DNA of 64,000 bases from Strigamia acuminata (taxonomy: Eukaryota; Arthropoda; Chilopoda; Geophilomorpha; Linotaeniidae): positions 7,378,001 through 7,442,000 of the forward strand of contig OX442322.1 in assembly GCA_949358305.1 (NCBI GenBank). Direction: 5' to 3'. Under the pieces are notes generated by a model. The model had not been told where the DNA came from. It did no database searches and saw nothing but the letters and a program-made list of their open reading frames with translations. Each line of letters begins with the position of its first letter. Position 1 is the first letter of the stretch. Below are positions 12,105 to 22,559 of the stretch, in pieces. The translations under genes were made by a program, and so were the position numbers.

Positions 12105-12540
12105 ATGAGCTGCGCATGCGCTGTGCCAATGAGCTGCGCATGCGCTGTGCCAATGAGATGCGAGCTGCGCATGCGCTGACCAAATGAGCTGCGAGCTGCG
12201 CATGCGCCGAGGCATGCGCTGACCGAATGAGTTGCGAGCTGCACATGCGCTGACTGAATGAGCTGCGAACTGCGCATCATGCGCTAAGCCAAAGAGCTAA
12301 GAGCTGCGCATGCGCTGACCGAATGAGCTGCGAACTGCGCATCATGCGCTAAGCCAAAGAGCTAAGAGCTGCGCATGCGCTGACCGAATGAGCTGCGAAC
12401 TGCGCATCATGCGCTAAGCCAAAGAGCTAAGAGCTGCGCATGCGCTGACCGAATGAGCTGCGAACTGCGCATCATGCGCTAAGCCAAAGAGCTAAGAGCT
12501 GCGCATGCGCTGACCGAATGAGCTGCGAACTGCGCATCAT
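12105..12540. repeat. GC-rich minisatellite, 65-bp unit with shorter units at the left
   Basis: From 12236 a 65-bp unit repeats at 12236, 12301, 12366, 12431 and 12496 (the last partial, ending at 12540), almost identical from 12301 on. To the left are 24-45-bp shorter units. Each unit carries the palindromic core TGCGCATGCGC, which strictly alternates pyrimidine and purine. The core matches most of the NRF-1 consensus YGCGCAYGCGCR. Open frames across it are by-products of the repeat. It lies next to the copia-2 truncation point. Confidence 0.9.
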
Positions 12541-12920
12541 GGAAACAAAAAATTGAAGAGGAAATCGATTATATAAGTTGTTTTAACACGCACACATCTT
12601 GAATAACATATTTAAAACCTGACATATGTGCAATACTGGTCAAATGATAAAGAAAGTTAAATGGAAGCATCACAATAACAACAATTTTACAACAAACGTT
12701 AGATTTGAAAAGTGAAATTTATTTAATTGTCCTTTTAAAAAATGTTTGTTTAAATTTGGAAAATAACGGCACTGCTTTTAAATATTTAAGAAAAAATTTA
12801 AAATGTATTTAATCAATTAATAGTAATTACCGTATTGAAACAGCATTTGTTTATGAGTTCTCAGGTGTGTTTAGTATACTGTGACTAACTGCAAAAGTTA
12901 TTTATGATTATACAAGTGGC
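12541..12920. other. AT-rich spacer downstream of the minus-strand gene
   Basis: Low-complexity AT-rich DNA. It probably includes the 3' untranslated region of the gene at 12928-13800. Nothing else can be supported. Confidence 0.4.
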
Positions 12921-12927
12921 AATCATT

Positions 12928-13800
12928 GCAAAAATAAACAAATTTTGTGAGTGTGGATTGTAAACAAGAAATACATTTTGTATATGAGGAACGGAAACAA
13001 GAGATTCGATCTTCCTTTCTGAACGTCCGTGAATTCACGATGGTCAAAATATTCAATAAATCCACGTCACTTACTCCGATCACAACATGATAAAGTGTAT
13101 AAAAATAATCTGTGATAGAACAAAAAAGAGTAAAACAACAATCTAAAAATCCAAAATTTAAATTACCCTCAGCCGTAGAAAAGGCGACAAGAATGTCAGC
13201 ATATTGGGGTCCTTGAAACGCTCCACTCTGCTCGATCAACTTGGAATCAAACGCAAGCGCCTCGTTTTGGTAATTCTTCAAAATCTGATTGATTTTGATA
13301 GCTTCGTCGTTTCCTTTACATGTCCCCAGCAAGCCAATGAATGCAGACTGACTCTCGCCAGTCCTGAAAGCTTCACGGTTCTGTGATTGCCGGAATAGAT
13401 ATTTTGATGCTTTTTTCAGGCACTGGATGGAGTTGTCGCTATCATCATCACCACTATCATCATCATAATAATCATCATAATCATCATGCGATGACGACGA
13501 CATGCTGCGAATACTTCCGTCACTACTTCTTCGGCTACTCTCGTTCGTCTGTTTGGTATCCGTTAGCGTGTTGGTGATCAATTCATTGTTGTCCTCGGGG
13601 TCTACAATGTCTTTCAATACTATTTTGTCGTTTGAAGTCATCTCAAGAATTTTATCCGGCGACTTTTTATCACAATTCGAGGACATCGCAATCTCAGTCT
13701 TCAAGTTTGTACCGTCTTCAGCTTCCTTGTTTAAGCATGGAATCTTCCCTTGAATGATGTTCGGATCTTGCACTTTGATCCCCGTATCCAACTGCGGCAT
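12928..13800 (-). CDS. Unrecognised acidic, Ser/Asp-rich protein, three-exon model
   Basis: Exon 1 runs from the ATG at 13800 to 13167 (G|GTAATT donor). Exon 2 is 13109-13075, after a TTCTATCACAG acceptor and before a consensus GTAAGT donor. Exons 1 and 2 join in frame. A third exon from 13018 to a stop near 12928 is possible but weak. The N-terminal ~95 residues are charged. They are followed by a Ser- and Asp-rich low-complexity tract (around residues 98-125) coded by an ATC-type trinucleotide run at 13435-13500, then a more ordered C-terminal part (LLGTCKGNDEAIKINQIL, FQGPQYADILVAFS). I recognise no family. It starts 113 bp or less from the oppositely oriented reading frame to its right, so the two may share a promoter. 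Confidence 0.5.
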
Positions 13801-14663
13801 TAATCAAAATTGCCACAATTTTATGGAAAACTAACGATATTTTTTACACTATCAACGCCACTAAAGCAACCAACGCGAATTGGCAAGATGTTGACACAAT
13901 AATTTCTAAAAACGTGGATAAATTACCTTTGCCTCCATTTTTAAAACAATCGTTGGTTAAAATTGTGAACTTAACTGGAATAGAACTACGCAAATGGCTA
14001 ATTAATATATCTGACATATTTAATAATTTGGATGAAATGATGTGCCACTACAAATACGCTGAGTGGACATCACATGGTAAAATAAATTATCAAAAAACAG
14101 CACGCCTGATGGTGTCAGACGAAAAATTAAAAGTGATTACGAGATCCAAAATCGCTTTCAAGTATTTCATCATAGATCAAGATAAAATTGCATGGCAACG
14201 AGTTCCCGAGGCACTCACCACCATCATCAACGAAATACAAGCAGATAACATCAAAGTACAAGTAATAACATTTTGGATTGCTGTCATCAAACGTGAAGCA
14301 GTTGACGTGGGGAGCAAGTTTCTGTTGTTGATGTTGTTTGCAACAGTCGGAAACGAAAGTGCAATAAAATTCGTATGGTCCAAATTTTCGAATGAAGAAA
14401 AAATTTTTATCCTTTCCGAAGATTTTTCAAGAATGTTACCGTTTGTTAAGCGTAGCTGTAAAATTCCCTACTGTTTTTTGTTCTTACTAATGAGTAAACT
14501 GGAACAGAATATTTTATTGTCAAATTCTCCACTAGCAACATTGGTATTGCAAGAATGTGCGCAAGACTGGATCTACATGGAGTTGTTGGAGAAAATAACT
14601 AATAGAAGAAAAATGCTAATAGACAAGGGACTTATTGAATTGGAACAGCCTTTTTCTACTTAA
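13779..14663 (+). CDS. Unrecognised helical protein, coding exon with unresolved 5' end
   Basis: The frame is open from 13779 to the TAA at 14661-14663, but no ATG occurs before codon ~90. The recognisable protein begins around LPLPPFLKQSLVKIVNL near 13920. Either an upstream exon supplies the start or the gene is broken. The product is hydrophobic-helical with no predicted signal peptide and ends ELEQPFST. Its alternating Trp/Leu pattern resembles fast-evolving lineage-specific arthropod families, but I cannot name one. It is head-to-head with, and its frame slightly overlaps, the minus-strand gene at 13800. Confidence 0.5.
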   Translation, partial: SPYPTAALIKIATILWKTNDIFYTINATKATNANWQDVDTIISKNVDKLPLPPFLKQSLVKIVNLTGIELRKWLINISDIFNNLDEMMCHYKYAEWTSHGKINYQKTARLMVSDEKLKVITRSKIAFKYFIIDQDKIAWQRVPEALTTIINEIQADNIKVQVITFWIAVIKREAVDVGSKFLLLMLFATVGNESAIKFVWSKFSNEEKIFILSEDFSRMLPFVKRSCKIPYCFLFLLMSKLEQNILLSNSPLATLVLQECAQDWIYMELLEKITNRRKMLIDKGLIELEQPFST

Positions 14664-15159
14664 ATTGAAAAAGAGAAATTAGCATTTCTAAGCTGGATGC
14701 AGAAATGTGCATAATTTGTTCTCTCTTGGGACTAGAAAGGAAATCATAAAAACTTTTCCACAGAATATATTCTGCACTGTAATACTCTTTCCATTATTAA
14801 AAAGAATGAAATGACGACATTTAAAATATGTCAGCTTTTTTATCTTAAAAAATAATTTAAAGAACATTTAAAATATATTAGTCTTTCCTTAGATTAAAAT
14901 AAACATTTTCTTTTATGACTAACACTGCTAAAGAACTTTTTATTTTTCTGATTCACTAATTATTCAAAAAAAAACAAATCTAAATGCCCCTCCTGATTTT
15001 GCTGGAATGAATCCAAATATAATTTATAATTCAACATACAAATTTGCACATAAGCCTAAAGAATGTCTTTTGCAAAAGCTCTCTTCCCATTCTTAGTCTT
15101 TCACTTTAGTCTTTCCGTTTCTAAACTCTTCTCCATCCAATTTTGTCCAGAATTTTTAG
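14664..15159. other. AT-rich intergenic DNA
   Basis: Mostly homopolymer-rich AT DNA. A scrap at 14662-14690 (AAATTGAAAAAGAGAAATTAG) resembles part of the fold-back repeat family further right. No gene is seen. Confidence 0.4.
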
Positions 15160-15490
15160 ATAGAAACAACTTTCTTCCTCCTAGTGTCAAATGCTCTCAA
15201 CTGATGGCGTTAGAAGTCTGACAATTGGCTAAATTTACTTGTTTTCGTCTATTTCTGATTTCTGATTTTCACTACCTTTATATCCTTTTTGAGTATATCA
15301 TACATCGAGAAATCAGCACGAATGTGGCAGTTATCAAACCTTATTATTCATGTTACTCACATGAATAATAAGGTTTGCAATTTGATTAAAAAGTTCAATT
15401 AAATAATAAAATAATAATAAATAATTTGTGATTTATACTTAGAAACCCAATTCTACTTTCATAAAACTGATTGCAATTTGAATTAGTTGT
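15160..15490 (+). repeat. Dispersed repeat family, copy 1
   Basis: Shares long blocks with 16575-16960: CAACTTTCTTCCTCC, CTCAACTGATGGCGTTAGAAG, GAAATCAGCA, TTCAATTAAATAATAA and ACTTTCATAAAAC. Orientation is the same as copy 2. No coding capacity. Confidence 0.75.
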
Positions 15491-15719
15491 TATCTGAAAA
15501 TGCAAAGAAAAGTTTTGAATTTCATTCTTACAGTTAATTTATTCATTTATCACATATCTGAATTTTTTCCCAGCTTTAAGTGGCTTTTTGTAGGGTCTTT
15601 CTGTGTCAACATCAGTGTAGGTGCTTCCTGCAATGATATATCAGAGCTTTGATAATTTTGTTGTTGTTTTAAAATGCTTTTTTGTCATTTTTACATGTAT
15701 TTAAATGCTGTCCCGTTCC

Positions 15720-15874
15720 AGTTCACTTGTGCGGGCTGTATGACCAGTTTGGAGCATCTGGCTGCCTCGAAAATGAACTGGAAGAGGAGAGACTGTCAAA
15801 AGAGTGTTCGGACACATTTCGTGCATCCCAGCGGCTTATTATCAATTTATTTACCTTGTTTTTAGTCATGGACA
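15720..15874 (+). CDS. Possible isolated coding exon, unrecognised
   Basis: After a TTCCAG acceptor at about 15715-15720 the frame reads LCGLYDQFGASGCLENELEEE and on to a stop at 15882. The amino-acid composition is coding-like and the acidic stretch stands out from the AT-rich surroundings. No partner exon is found, so it may be an exon remnant or chance. The GC-richer DNA from 15880 to 16165 shows nothing I can identify. Confidence 0.25.
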
Positions 15875-16391
15875 TCTGCTGAGTGCTTGGGAGGCTCGTA
15901 ACCCTACTGAAACATGCGTTTTATGTGATCATCGCTATCCCTAGTATGCGCAACATGCGTGCAAGTTATGGCAGGTCCCGGGCGCGATCTGCAACGACTC
16001 AAGCGGTCATTTGTGCTCAGTTGTGTTTATTAAAGTGTCCTACCTGTTGTGGGGGATCCTTGGAGTCATGCAGCAGCCATTTGGTACTGTTACTGTCCGT
16101 TTTCTCACTCCTTGCTCCCGCAGCGAGTTGTCAGGAAGCCATCTTGTTTGTGTGTGGTCCTTGAATGCTGTTGTGATTTAAATATAAATGTTTAATAGGA
16201 TATTCTTTTACCTTTGCTATGTTAGTTGATAAGTTTGGATTTTGTAATGTATTGATTACATATCATTTGTATTTATTAAAGAGTCCTTCATGTAATTTTG
16301 GTCATGAGCAAATGCTTTATTGTTTTTCACCCAGGAAATGCGATGCAACGCGAAGAAACGACCGACCCGATAAAGCGAAACGAGCTGAATC

Positions 16392-16574
16392 GGTGTTTTA
16401 ATTATTTATTTTCGTGTATTTTTCATTAATTATGAATTATGAATTATGAGTTTGAAATTTGAATTATTTTATTTCGTTTTAATAATTTAAATTAATAACC
16501 ATGAAGTTTATTTTAGAGTATTTTGTTTTCTTTTAAAAAATGAATTTATTTTTTGTTTAGTTTTTGTTTTTCTA
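16392..16574 (+). repeat. Dispersed AT-rich repeat, copy A
   Basis: Shares blocks with 27810-28005: TTATTTTCGTG, TATGAATTATGAGTTTG, TTTATTTCGTTTTAATAAT, GAAGTTTATTTTAGA and TATTTTGTTTTCTTTTAAA. Orientation is the same in both places. Function unknown. Confidence 0.7.
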
Positions 16575-16960
16575 GACATTTTAGATTTAAGCAACTTTCT
16601 TCCTCCGAGTGTCAAATACTCTCAACTGATGGCGTTAGAAGTCAGACAATTGGTTAAATTTACTTGCGTTTTTTATCTAAGTATAGCACACATCCACGAG
16701 AAATCAGCATGAATATGGCAGTTTGATTAGACCTTATTTTTCATGTACCTCACATGCCTGTGAATTTTGCAATTCCATTTAAAAGTTCAATTAAATAATA
16801 AACAATAATAAATAGTTTGTGAGTTATTCTTAGAAACACAATTCCACTTTCATAAAACAATTGACAAATAAGAATAATAAAAATAGAAAAATATAAATTG
16901 TTAATTTAATATTTCTTTTTTTACTGAAATTGAAAAGGGAAAATTAGTAAAATGCATCAA
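16575..16960 (+). repeat. Fold-back repeat family, copy 2 (left arm)
   Basis: Contains the same blocks as copy 1 and continues through GACAAATAAG...AAATTGTTAATTTAATATTTC. Its portion 16695-16960 reappears inverted at about 18140-18430, and its portion 16722-16845 reappears inverted at 16971-17110, so a local fold-back and a wider inverted pair overlap. Confidence 0.75.
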
Positions 16961-16970
16961 AATCATCTCC

Positions 16971-17110
16971 AAATTCATTGTGTTTCTAAGAATAAACTAC
17001 TACAACTATTTATTATTATTTTATTATTTAATTGAACTTTTAAATGGAATTGCAAAATTCACAGACATGTGAGTTACATGACTAATAAGGTCTGACTAAA
17101 CTTGGTCTTA
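16971..17110 (-). repeat. Fold-back repeat family, inverted copy 3
   Basis: Reverse complement of the GTGAATTTTGCAATTCC...TTCTTAGAAACACAAT segment of copy 2, separated from it by about 125 bp. A transcript could form a long hairpin. Confidence 0.75.
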
Positions 17111-17307
17111 TTTCTGATACGTGCTTGCACGTCAGGTTAAGGAGTAAAAAAATCAGTAATGCAAAAAATCGATTTAATAATTTATTTATTGTAATCTCAA
17201 TTAGTTATCCACAATTTAAACAGAGGTTTACGTTTATAACACTGGAGAAACATAACACAGAAGCTACTTGTATTTTGGATTTACACTTGGAAACACATAC
17301 TATTCTT

Positions 17308-17781
17308 CTATTGTTCCTGCCCCCACAGATAGTCTTCTTCTTCCTCCTCCAAGGCTAGCTCATAGGCGGCCAGAGCATCGTCTTGCTCGATCTGGATCTG
17401 CTCTTCCTCTTGTCGGTGCTCCTGCCTCCTCCGCTCTACTGCTATCGTTTCACGTGGGTTTGACGGAGCCACTTCAGCGATGATTCTACCCGGTCTTGGG
17501 GTCGGGCCATATCTACCAACTGCTCGGCCCCGTCCAATGGCCCAGTCTCGTTCCTCAGGCACCACCCGCACTCCTCGGGGCACCATTTCGTAATGAACAG
17601 ACCTTACTCCTTCGTCTTACACAGAAATTTTAAATTGATTTAACGGTATGTCTCTCGGGGTTCCTATTTGAGCTCTCTTTTCCTCTTCCGTCGATTGATA
17701 ATATTCCTGCAGTCTTGCCACAAATTGGGTGCACAGAGTTAAAAAGGACGAAGCAAACTCGAGTATAATCAAGGCCAGCAT
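17308..17781 (-). pseudogene. Small membrane-anchored, acidic-tailed protein with one in-frame stop
   Basis: On the minus strand an ATG at 17781 opens a hydrophobic N terminus (MLALIILEFASSFLTL), a likely signal anchor. It is followed by a charged EEEKRAQIG segment, a TAA at plus-strand 17617-17619, and then the same frame continues through MVPRGVRVVPEERDW to a very acidic C terminus (EEEEEDYLWGQEQ). About 157 codons in all, GC-richer than the flanks. It sits between the inverted repeats at 16695-16960 and 18140-18430, so it could be cargo or the only gene of a transposable element. I do not recognise the family. Confidence 0.4.
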
Positions 17782-18139
17782 CGTGAATGTTAAGTGTTTA
17801 GCCGTCGCTTCTAATTCAATGCAAAAGAAAACGTCAGACTTTTTAATACGCTATCTAGGATTTGTGTAAAATTATTCAACGTATCTAATTGTTTTCCTCT
17901 TCCTGCTGACTTTTCCTGTAAATACGTGTTGAAATTAGTTTGAATGATTCATTCATGATTGAAGCTCCCATTTCATCATTTGTTCACTTTTTAAATTAGA
18001 GAGCAGTTGTTTATTTAAAATAAAAATGAGGTCAATTAAATGTGTGCTCCATCGAATTAGATTTTTACCCATCCATTTAATTTATTTTATTATCAAATGC
18101 ATTTTACAATAGTATTATGAAACGCATTATTCAATTGTA
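17782..18139. other. AT-rich spacer inside the inverted-repeat pair
   Basis: No gene is visible. A GTAAATACGTG motif and a run of short AT blocks are the only texture. Confidence 0.35.
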
Positions 18140-18430
18140 TTAAGAAATGCCAACTATTTGTCAGTGATATTAAGAAATGCTAATTTCCCTTTTTCAATTT
18201 AAATAAAAAAGGAAATATTAAATTAACAATTTATATTTTCCCATTTCTATTATCCTTATTTGTCAATTGTTTTATGAAAGTGGAATTGTGTTTCTAAGAA
18301 TAAACTACTACTATTTATTGTTTTATTATTTAATTGAATTTTTAAACAAAATTGCAAAATTCACAGACATGTGAGTTACATGACTAATAAGGTCTGATTA
18401 AACTTGGTCTTATTTCTGACAATTCACCTT
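18140..18430 (-). repeat. Fold-back repeat family, inverted copy 4 (right arm)
   Basis: Reverse complement of 16695-16960: shares CACAATTCCACTTTCATAAA, ATTGACAAATAAG and TTAATTTAATATTTC read on the minus strand. The two arms enclose about 1.2 kb. Confidence 0.75.
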
Positions 18431-19334
18431 CAATTCACCTTTTTTTATTTTCTACATTATTATGTGTGGCTCTGGAGAACTACACATAACAATTCTTTAG
18501 TTTTAAAATGTCAAGTGACCTTCAGGACCTTTCGTGAGACAAGTGAAGAAAACCTTCGCAAGTCATTGTAAACATGTTTTCTCTCTCTGAAAGCTAACAT
18601 AAAACATATTAAAAAAAGTTTTTAAGACTGAAATCGCATCACTTTGAGAGCTTTTCCGCTCTGTGATTTAGTTTATGTTATGTTTTAAGATTGTTATTGC
18701 ATTACATTTGTCTTATATGTTTTATTAAAATTAAAGCAAAATCCAGTTAAATGTTTAAAATGTTCACGTAAAAATTCGAAATTGTATCTTATTTTATAAA
18801 TAAATAAATTACTAATATTCATTTTCTATTTTTATTAAAGCATTTAATCCTTTTCAGAGTCTCTGTTGTACCCATCAAACTTTAAATCGTAAACCACCTA
18901 TGTAATTTATTTGGAACAATAATAATATTATTTTCTGAATAATATTTGTCTTAAAATGATCAAATGTCATACAGTAAGTGATGATAATTTGATTTGATTT
19001 GATTTGATTAGAAATTGCAATAATTTCAGACATTGCAATTTCTATTAAGAGCTTGATTTTTTGAGAAAATAATTTATTGGCGCTATTTGACTTTGGTGAT
19101 TGTCATTTTTCCCAATTCATTAATCATTAATGAGGCTCGAATCTATTGTAAATGTTAAACATCATCTCATTAGAATGCAACACATGTCTAGCGTATCTCC
19201 AATTTGCATCACTAATGTTAATTACAATAATACTTAAGACTATTTTATGGATAAACAAATACGATAGAAAATAATTTATCTAGTCTGTTATGTTTAAGTT
19301 TGTAAGTGTAGACATTCTTTCCGAAACATTTGAA
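18431..19334. other. AT-rich intergenic DNA with a small perfect hairpin
   Basis: Contains a short (TTTGA)n run at about 18990-19010 followed by a perfect inverted repeat AGAAATTGCAAT/ATTGCAATTTCT at about 19010-19043. No gene. Confidence 0.4.
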
Positions 19335-19949
19335 TTAGCCGCCTATTGTTGAGTAATAAATTGCGCCCTCTGGAGAGCAGATTGTGTTTCTGCTCTCATC
19401 CAGTAACATGGAGGTTCGGATTTGATTGCTAAGTCCGGCTGGAAGCTGGCCAAAACCACAAAGAAACACAAAAGAGAGAATAAACACAAACGTGTGTTTA
19501 TTCAACAAAAACAAATTGGCAACTGACTGCAAAACAGTCAAACAACAATATGTACGGTCGAAACGGTCCAGGAATAGTCAAACCAGCGCCTCGAACTCGG
19601 CGTATACAAAACGTTCGTTGGGTCGCTCGAAATGGCGATTCAAACGAGCCAAATCATTGGAAAAAGGACGACGGCGGAAAAGATCGTTTTCCTTCACAAA
19701 TACTGAACAGATCCTTATGAGAATTTAATCCAAGGCTAGTTCTGGCCTAATAAACTTAAATAGCCGCTAAAACAAACAAAATCGAACGAGGAACAAAAGA
19801 TACAAGGGCCGACGCCCGTTATTATCCAACATGGCGGTTGGAGGTTTGTAAACCTCCAAACTTGTGCAAATACGAATTAGAGCGGACATAAACTTTATTT
19901 TCAATCTAATTTGGACTTGGCAGTCCAAATTATCACTTGGAAACTGTCA
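19335..19949. other. Mixed-composition region, possibly mobile-element derived
   Basis: GC-richer than its flanks, with repeated CAAACAAA/AAAACA stretches and a GGAGGTTTGTAAACCTCC palindrome near 19838-19856. A 100-codon plus-strand frame (19426-19728) is basic and ends FTNTEQILMRI but has no recognisable family. It could be a degraded LTR; not supported further. Confidence 0.3.
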
Positions 19950-20470
19950 TTTCTCTTTTAATAACTGAAAGAATTTTCAAATAACAAAAATTTTAATTAT
20001 ATATCTTGAGGAAACACGTATTAAGCAAGTGATTTAATAAAATATGACATTTAATTCACACATTTATTGTAATTAGAAGAGTTTATGCAAATACAATTTC
20101 ATTTTCTTTTAATAACAACTGAAAAAAATTTCAAATAACAAAAAGTTTAATTGACCTCATCATTCGGTGAAGTGAGTCCGTTGATGACAAATCAGTCAAT
20201 GACTCCGTTCATTTCTCTTTTAATAACAAAAATTTTAATTATGTGACTAATATTAAGAGGAAACACGTATAAGCAAATGATTTAATAAAATATGACATTT
20301 CTTTCACACATTTGTAATTAGAAGAGTTTATGCAAATACAATTTCATTTTCTTTTAATAACAACTGAAAAAAATTTCAAATAACAAAAAGTTTAATCATG
20401 TGACCCGATATTTAGATGAAACACATATAAGCGAATAATTTAATCAAAATATGTCATTTATTTCAGACAT
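19950..20470 (+). repeat. Imperfect direct repeats of about 245-250 bp upstream of the 280-aa gene
   Basis: GAGGAAACACGTAT, ATTTAATAAAATATGACATTT and AATACAATTTCATTTTC recur about 245-251 bp apart; a third partial copy starts around 20345. They end about 50 bp before the start codon of the gene at 20519, so they make up its 5' flank. Confidence 0.7.
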
Positions 20471-20518
20471 CTGTTATTGAAAGGACGTTACACATCATCG
20501 TAGTTAAACGCATTGAAG

Positions 20519-21361
20519 ATGAGAAAAACAACACCTCTTAAACCTCCGCGGGAACTCATCATGACGGAAGACGAAATCAGAGCTCTTTTGGAAGGAGAGT
20601 TTGAGCCAGATAAATTTGTAAAGCAGAATGAAAATGCCCAAGCAGCCGATCCAAAGCTGGAAGACTCTAAAACAAAACATTCATCTAAGAACGTCCCCGT
20701 TCTCACAATGGACACTGATGAGACTTCAACGGACTCACTTCGAGAATTACTGAATTATGAGTTCAACCACCAGCTATTTTTATCGGCTCGAGAATTGGCT
20801 AAACAATCGGCAAACCCATCAAACAGAGATGCGTCATTATCACCCATTGAGACCTCGGTGAAACTGCCAAAAATTGCAAAAATTGATCCGCGCCTTTGCA
20901 ACAAACCATTTTTGTCAACACTAAAGGGACTCGATGAAGAAGACATAATTACGACTAAAAAGTACCCCATATTGTGTGAATTACTGACCAGGGAACCGCG
21001 CATTAAGGAGCCTATGTGTGCACTGACACTGATTGATGAACTAGTTCCAGATAATACAATTGTCTGCTCATTGCCATGGAATCAGGCTACACCCTTCAGC
21101 GTGGATTGGGCCAGCCAAACGCGACTGTTCGAAACCATCGTCTTTTCGGACCTTCATTTAACCCACTCATTAGGAGAGAAAATTATACATCTAGTCAAGG
21201 AACATTATCAATTGTTCTTTCTTCAGCATGTAGAGAAAGCAGTGGAGAAAAGTTATGCCACCTCAATTCACCAAGTGAAATTGATATTGCCAGGTGTAGC
21301 GTTGAAATTAATCTACCACATCATTGATGAGATGCAGGCGGCGGCGGCAGCATTCAAGTGA
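20519..21361 (+). CDS. Unrecognised 280-aa protein
   Basis: Single open frame from the ATG at 20519 (MRKTTPLKPPRELIMTEDEI) to TGA at 21359-21361. An upstream TTG in frame is less likely as a start. The N-terminal ~110 residues are charged and low in complexity. A more conserved-looking C-terminal half carries CSLPWNQATPFSVDW, HSLGEKIIHLVKEHYQLFF and VKLILPGVALKLIYHI and ends in an AAAAAFK run. The helical pattern suggests a soluble protein, with no signal peptide or membrane segment. No intron is apparent. A truncated relative of its last ~65 codons lies at 23702-23911. I do not recognise the family. Confidence 0.55.
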   Translation: MRKTTPLKPPRELIMTEDEIRALLEGEFEPDKFVKQNENAQAADPKLEDSKTKHSSKNVPVLTMDTDETSTDSLRELLNYEFNHQLFLSARELAKQSANPSNRDASLSPIETSVKLPKIAKIDPRLCNKPFLSTLKGLDEEDIITTKKYPILCELLTREPRIKEPMCALTLIDELVPDNTIVCSLPWNQATPFSVDWASQTRLFETIVFSDLHLTHSLGEKIIHLVKEHYQLFFLQHVEKAVEKSYATSIHQVKLILPGVALKLIYHIIDEMQAAAAAFK

Positions 21362-22559
21362 TAATTAAATCAACAAAGAAATTAGATGTGTTTACGCGCA
21401 TATAACGTTTAATTCACAAACTATTCGTAATGGCACTTAACTTTACTCTATTCCAATTATGATTTGTCAATGTGTATGTTCATTTGCAGAGATTTATTTC
21501 AAATTTTATTTTAATTGTGAAATTTCCGCTGTTGACCTTTAATTTAAAAAAAAAACAAGAAATAAGAAATTGTATGTCGGTGTAGGAAATAAATTTAATC
21601 AAAGCAAATTTATAAATAACAAATATAGTTTAAAAAATAACGCATTGCATAAACAACTCAGAGGGGGAGGCGGAACTAGCGGGCCAACACGAAAAAGCGA
21701 GAATGGCAGTGGCGTATCGGCGATAAAGCCAAAGCGCGACAGGCTGGGAAGCGACGATCATATTAGTGCGACACAGTCAAAGCGTGATAAAGTATAAGCG
21801 TGACAATTAGTAAAGCGACTGGACCCGAACTGTTATACCAGAAAATTAAAATTCCACACCCAAACATGTGGGAGTTTTTGACAAAGCTGCTTGATGATGA
21901 CTTGGCCACAAGACAGTATTCCTCCAGAGTAATAAAAACATGAAATTAGAAATAGTTAAAAAAAGTTTTTAAAAGTTTTTAAAAGCAGTTAAAAATAAAT
22001 AAAAATAATGTCGCCCATTAGATGTTTCGTTCATGCACCGACAAATTTGTTCAATAAATTTGCAACAGCTTCTTTCCTTTCATTGTATGATTTCCATGAA
22101 AATTCAATTCCATCAAATCAAATCAAATAAACTTAATTTAATTTAATCACATTTAATTTAATCAATTGTCAAATTAAACCATGTGTAAGTAAAGTGTTGA
22201 AAATCAAAAATTTTAATCTAAGTTAATTTAATTTATTCGGATTGATTTAATGGTGTGTGTAATGTAAAAATTTGCACATATCAGTAGATCGAAACAAACA
22301 GCAGCGCCATCTATTGCACAAAATCTTTGCGGAAACAATCAAAATGAGGCAGGTCTACCTCATGGTCTCACTTGTTCAATCAGTCATAATAAAAAAAATT
22401 TACGTTATTTTAACAACGGCTGGTTATTTATTCTTTTTATTATTCATTTCTCAACCTGAAAAATGTAGATTTATTTTAAAAAAACTGATAATAAATCCAA
22501 TAAATGGAAGTTTAAAAGCCCTCCTCTTAATCGATCATCTTTTATCTGTTGATGATGAA
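21362..22559. other. AT-rich intergenic DNA
   Basis: Runs of AATTTAATTTAAT simple sequence occupy about 22130-22250. A GC-rich patch at 21660-21800 and a 97-codon frame at 22272-22565 look non-coding. Nothing can be assigned. Confidence 0.4.

Noticed and set aside
12105-12540. CRISPR-like array
   Set aside because: Units are contiguous 65-bp tandem repeats without variable spacers, in an animal genome.
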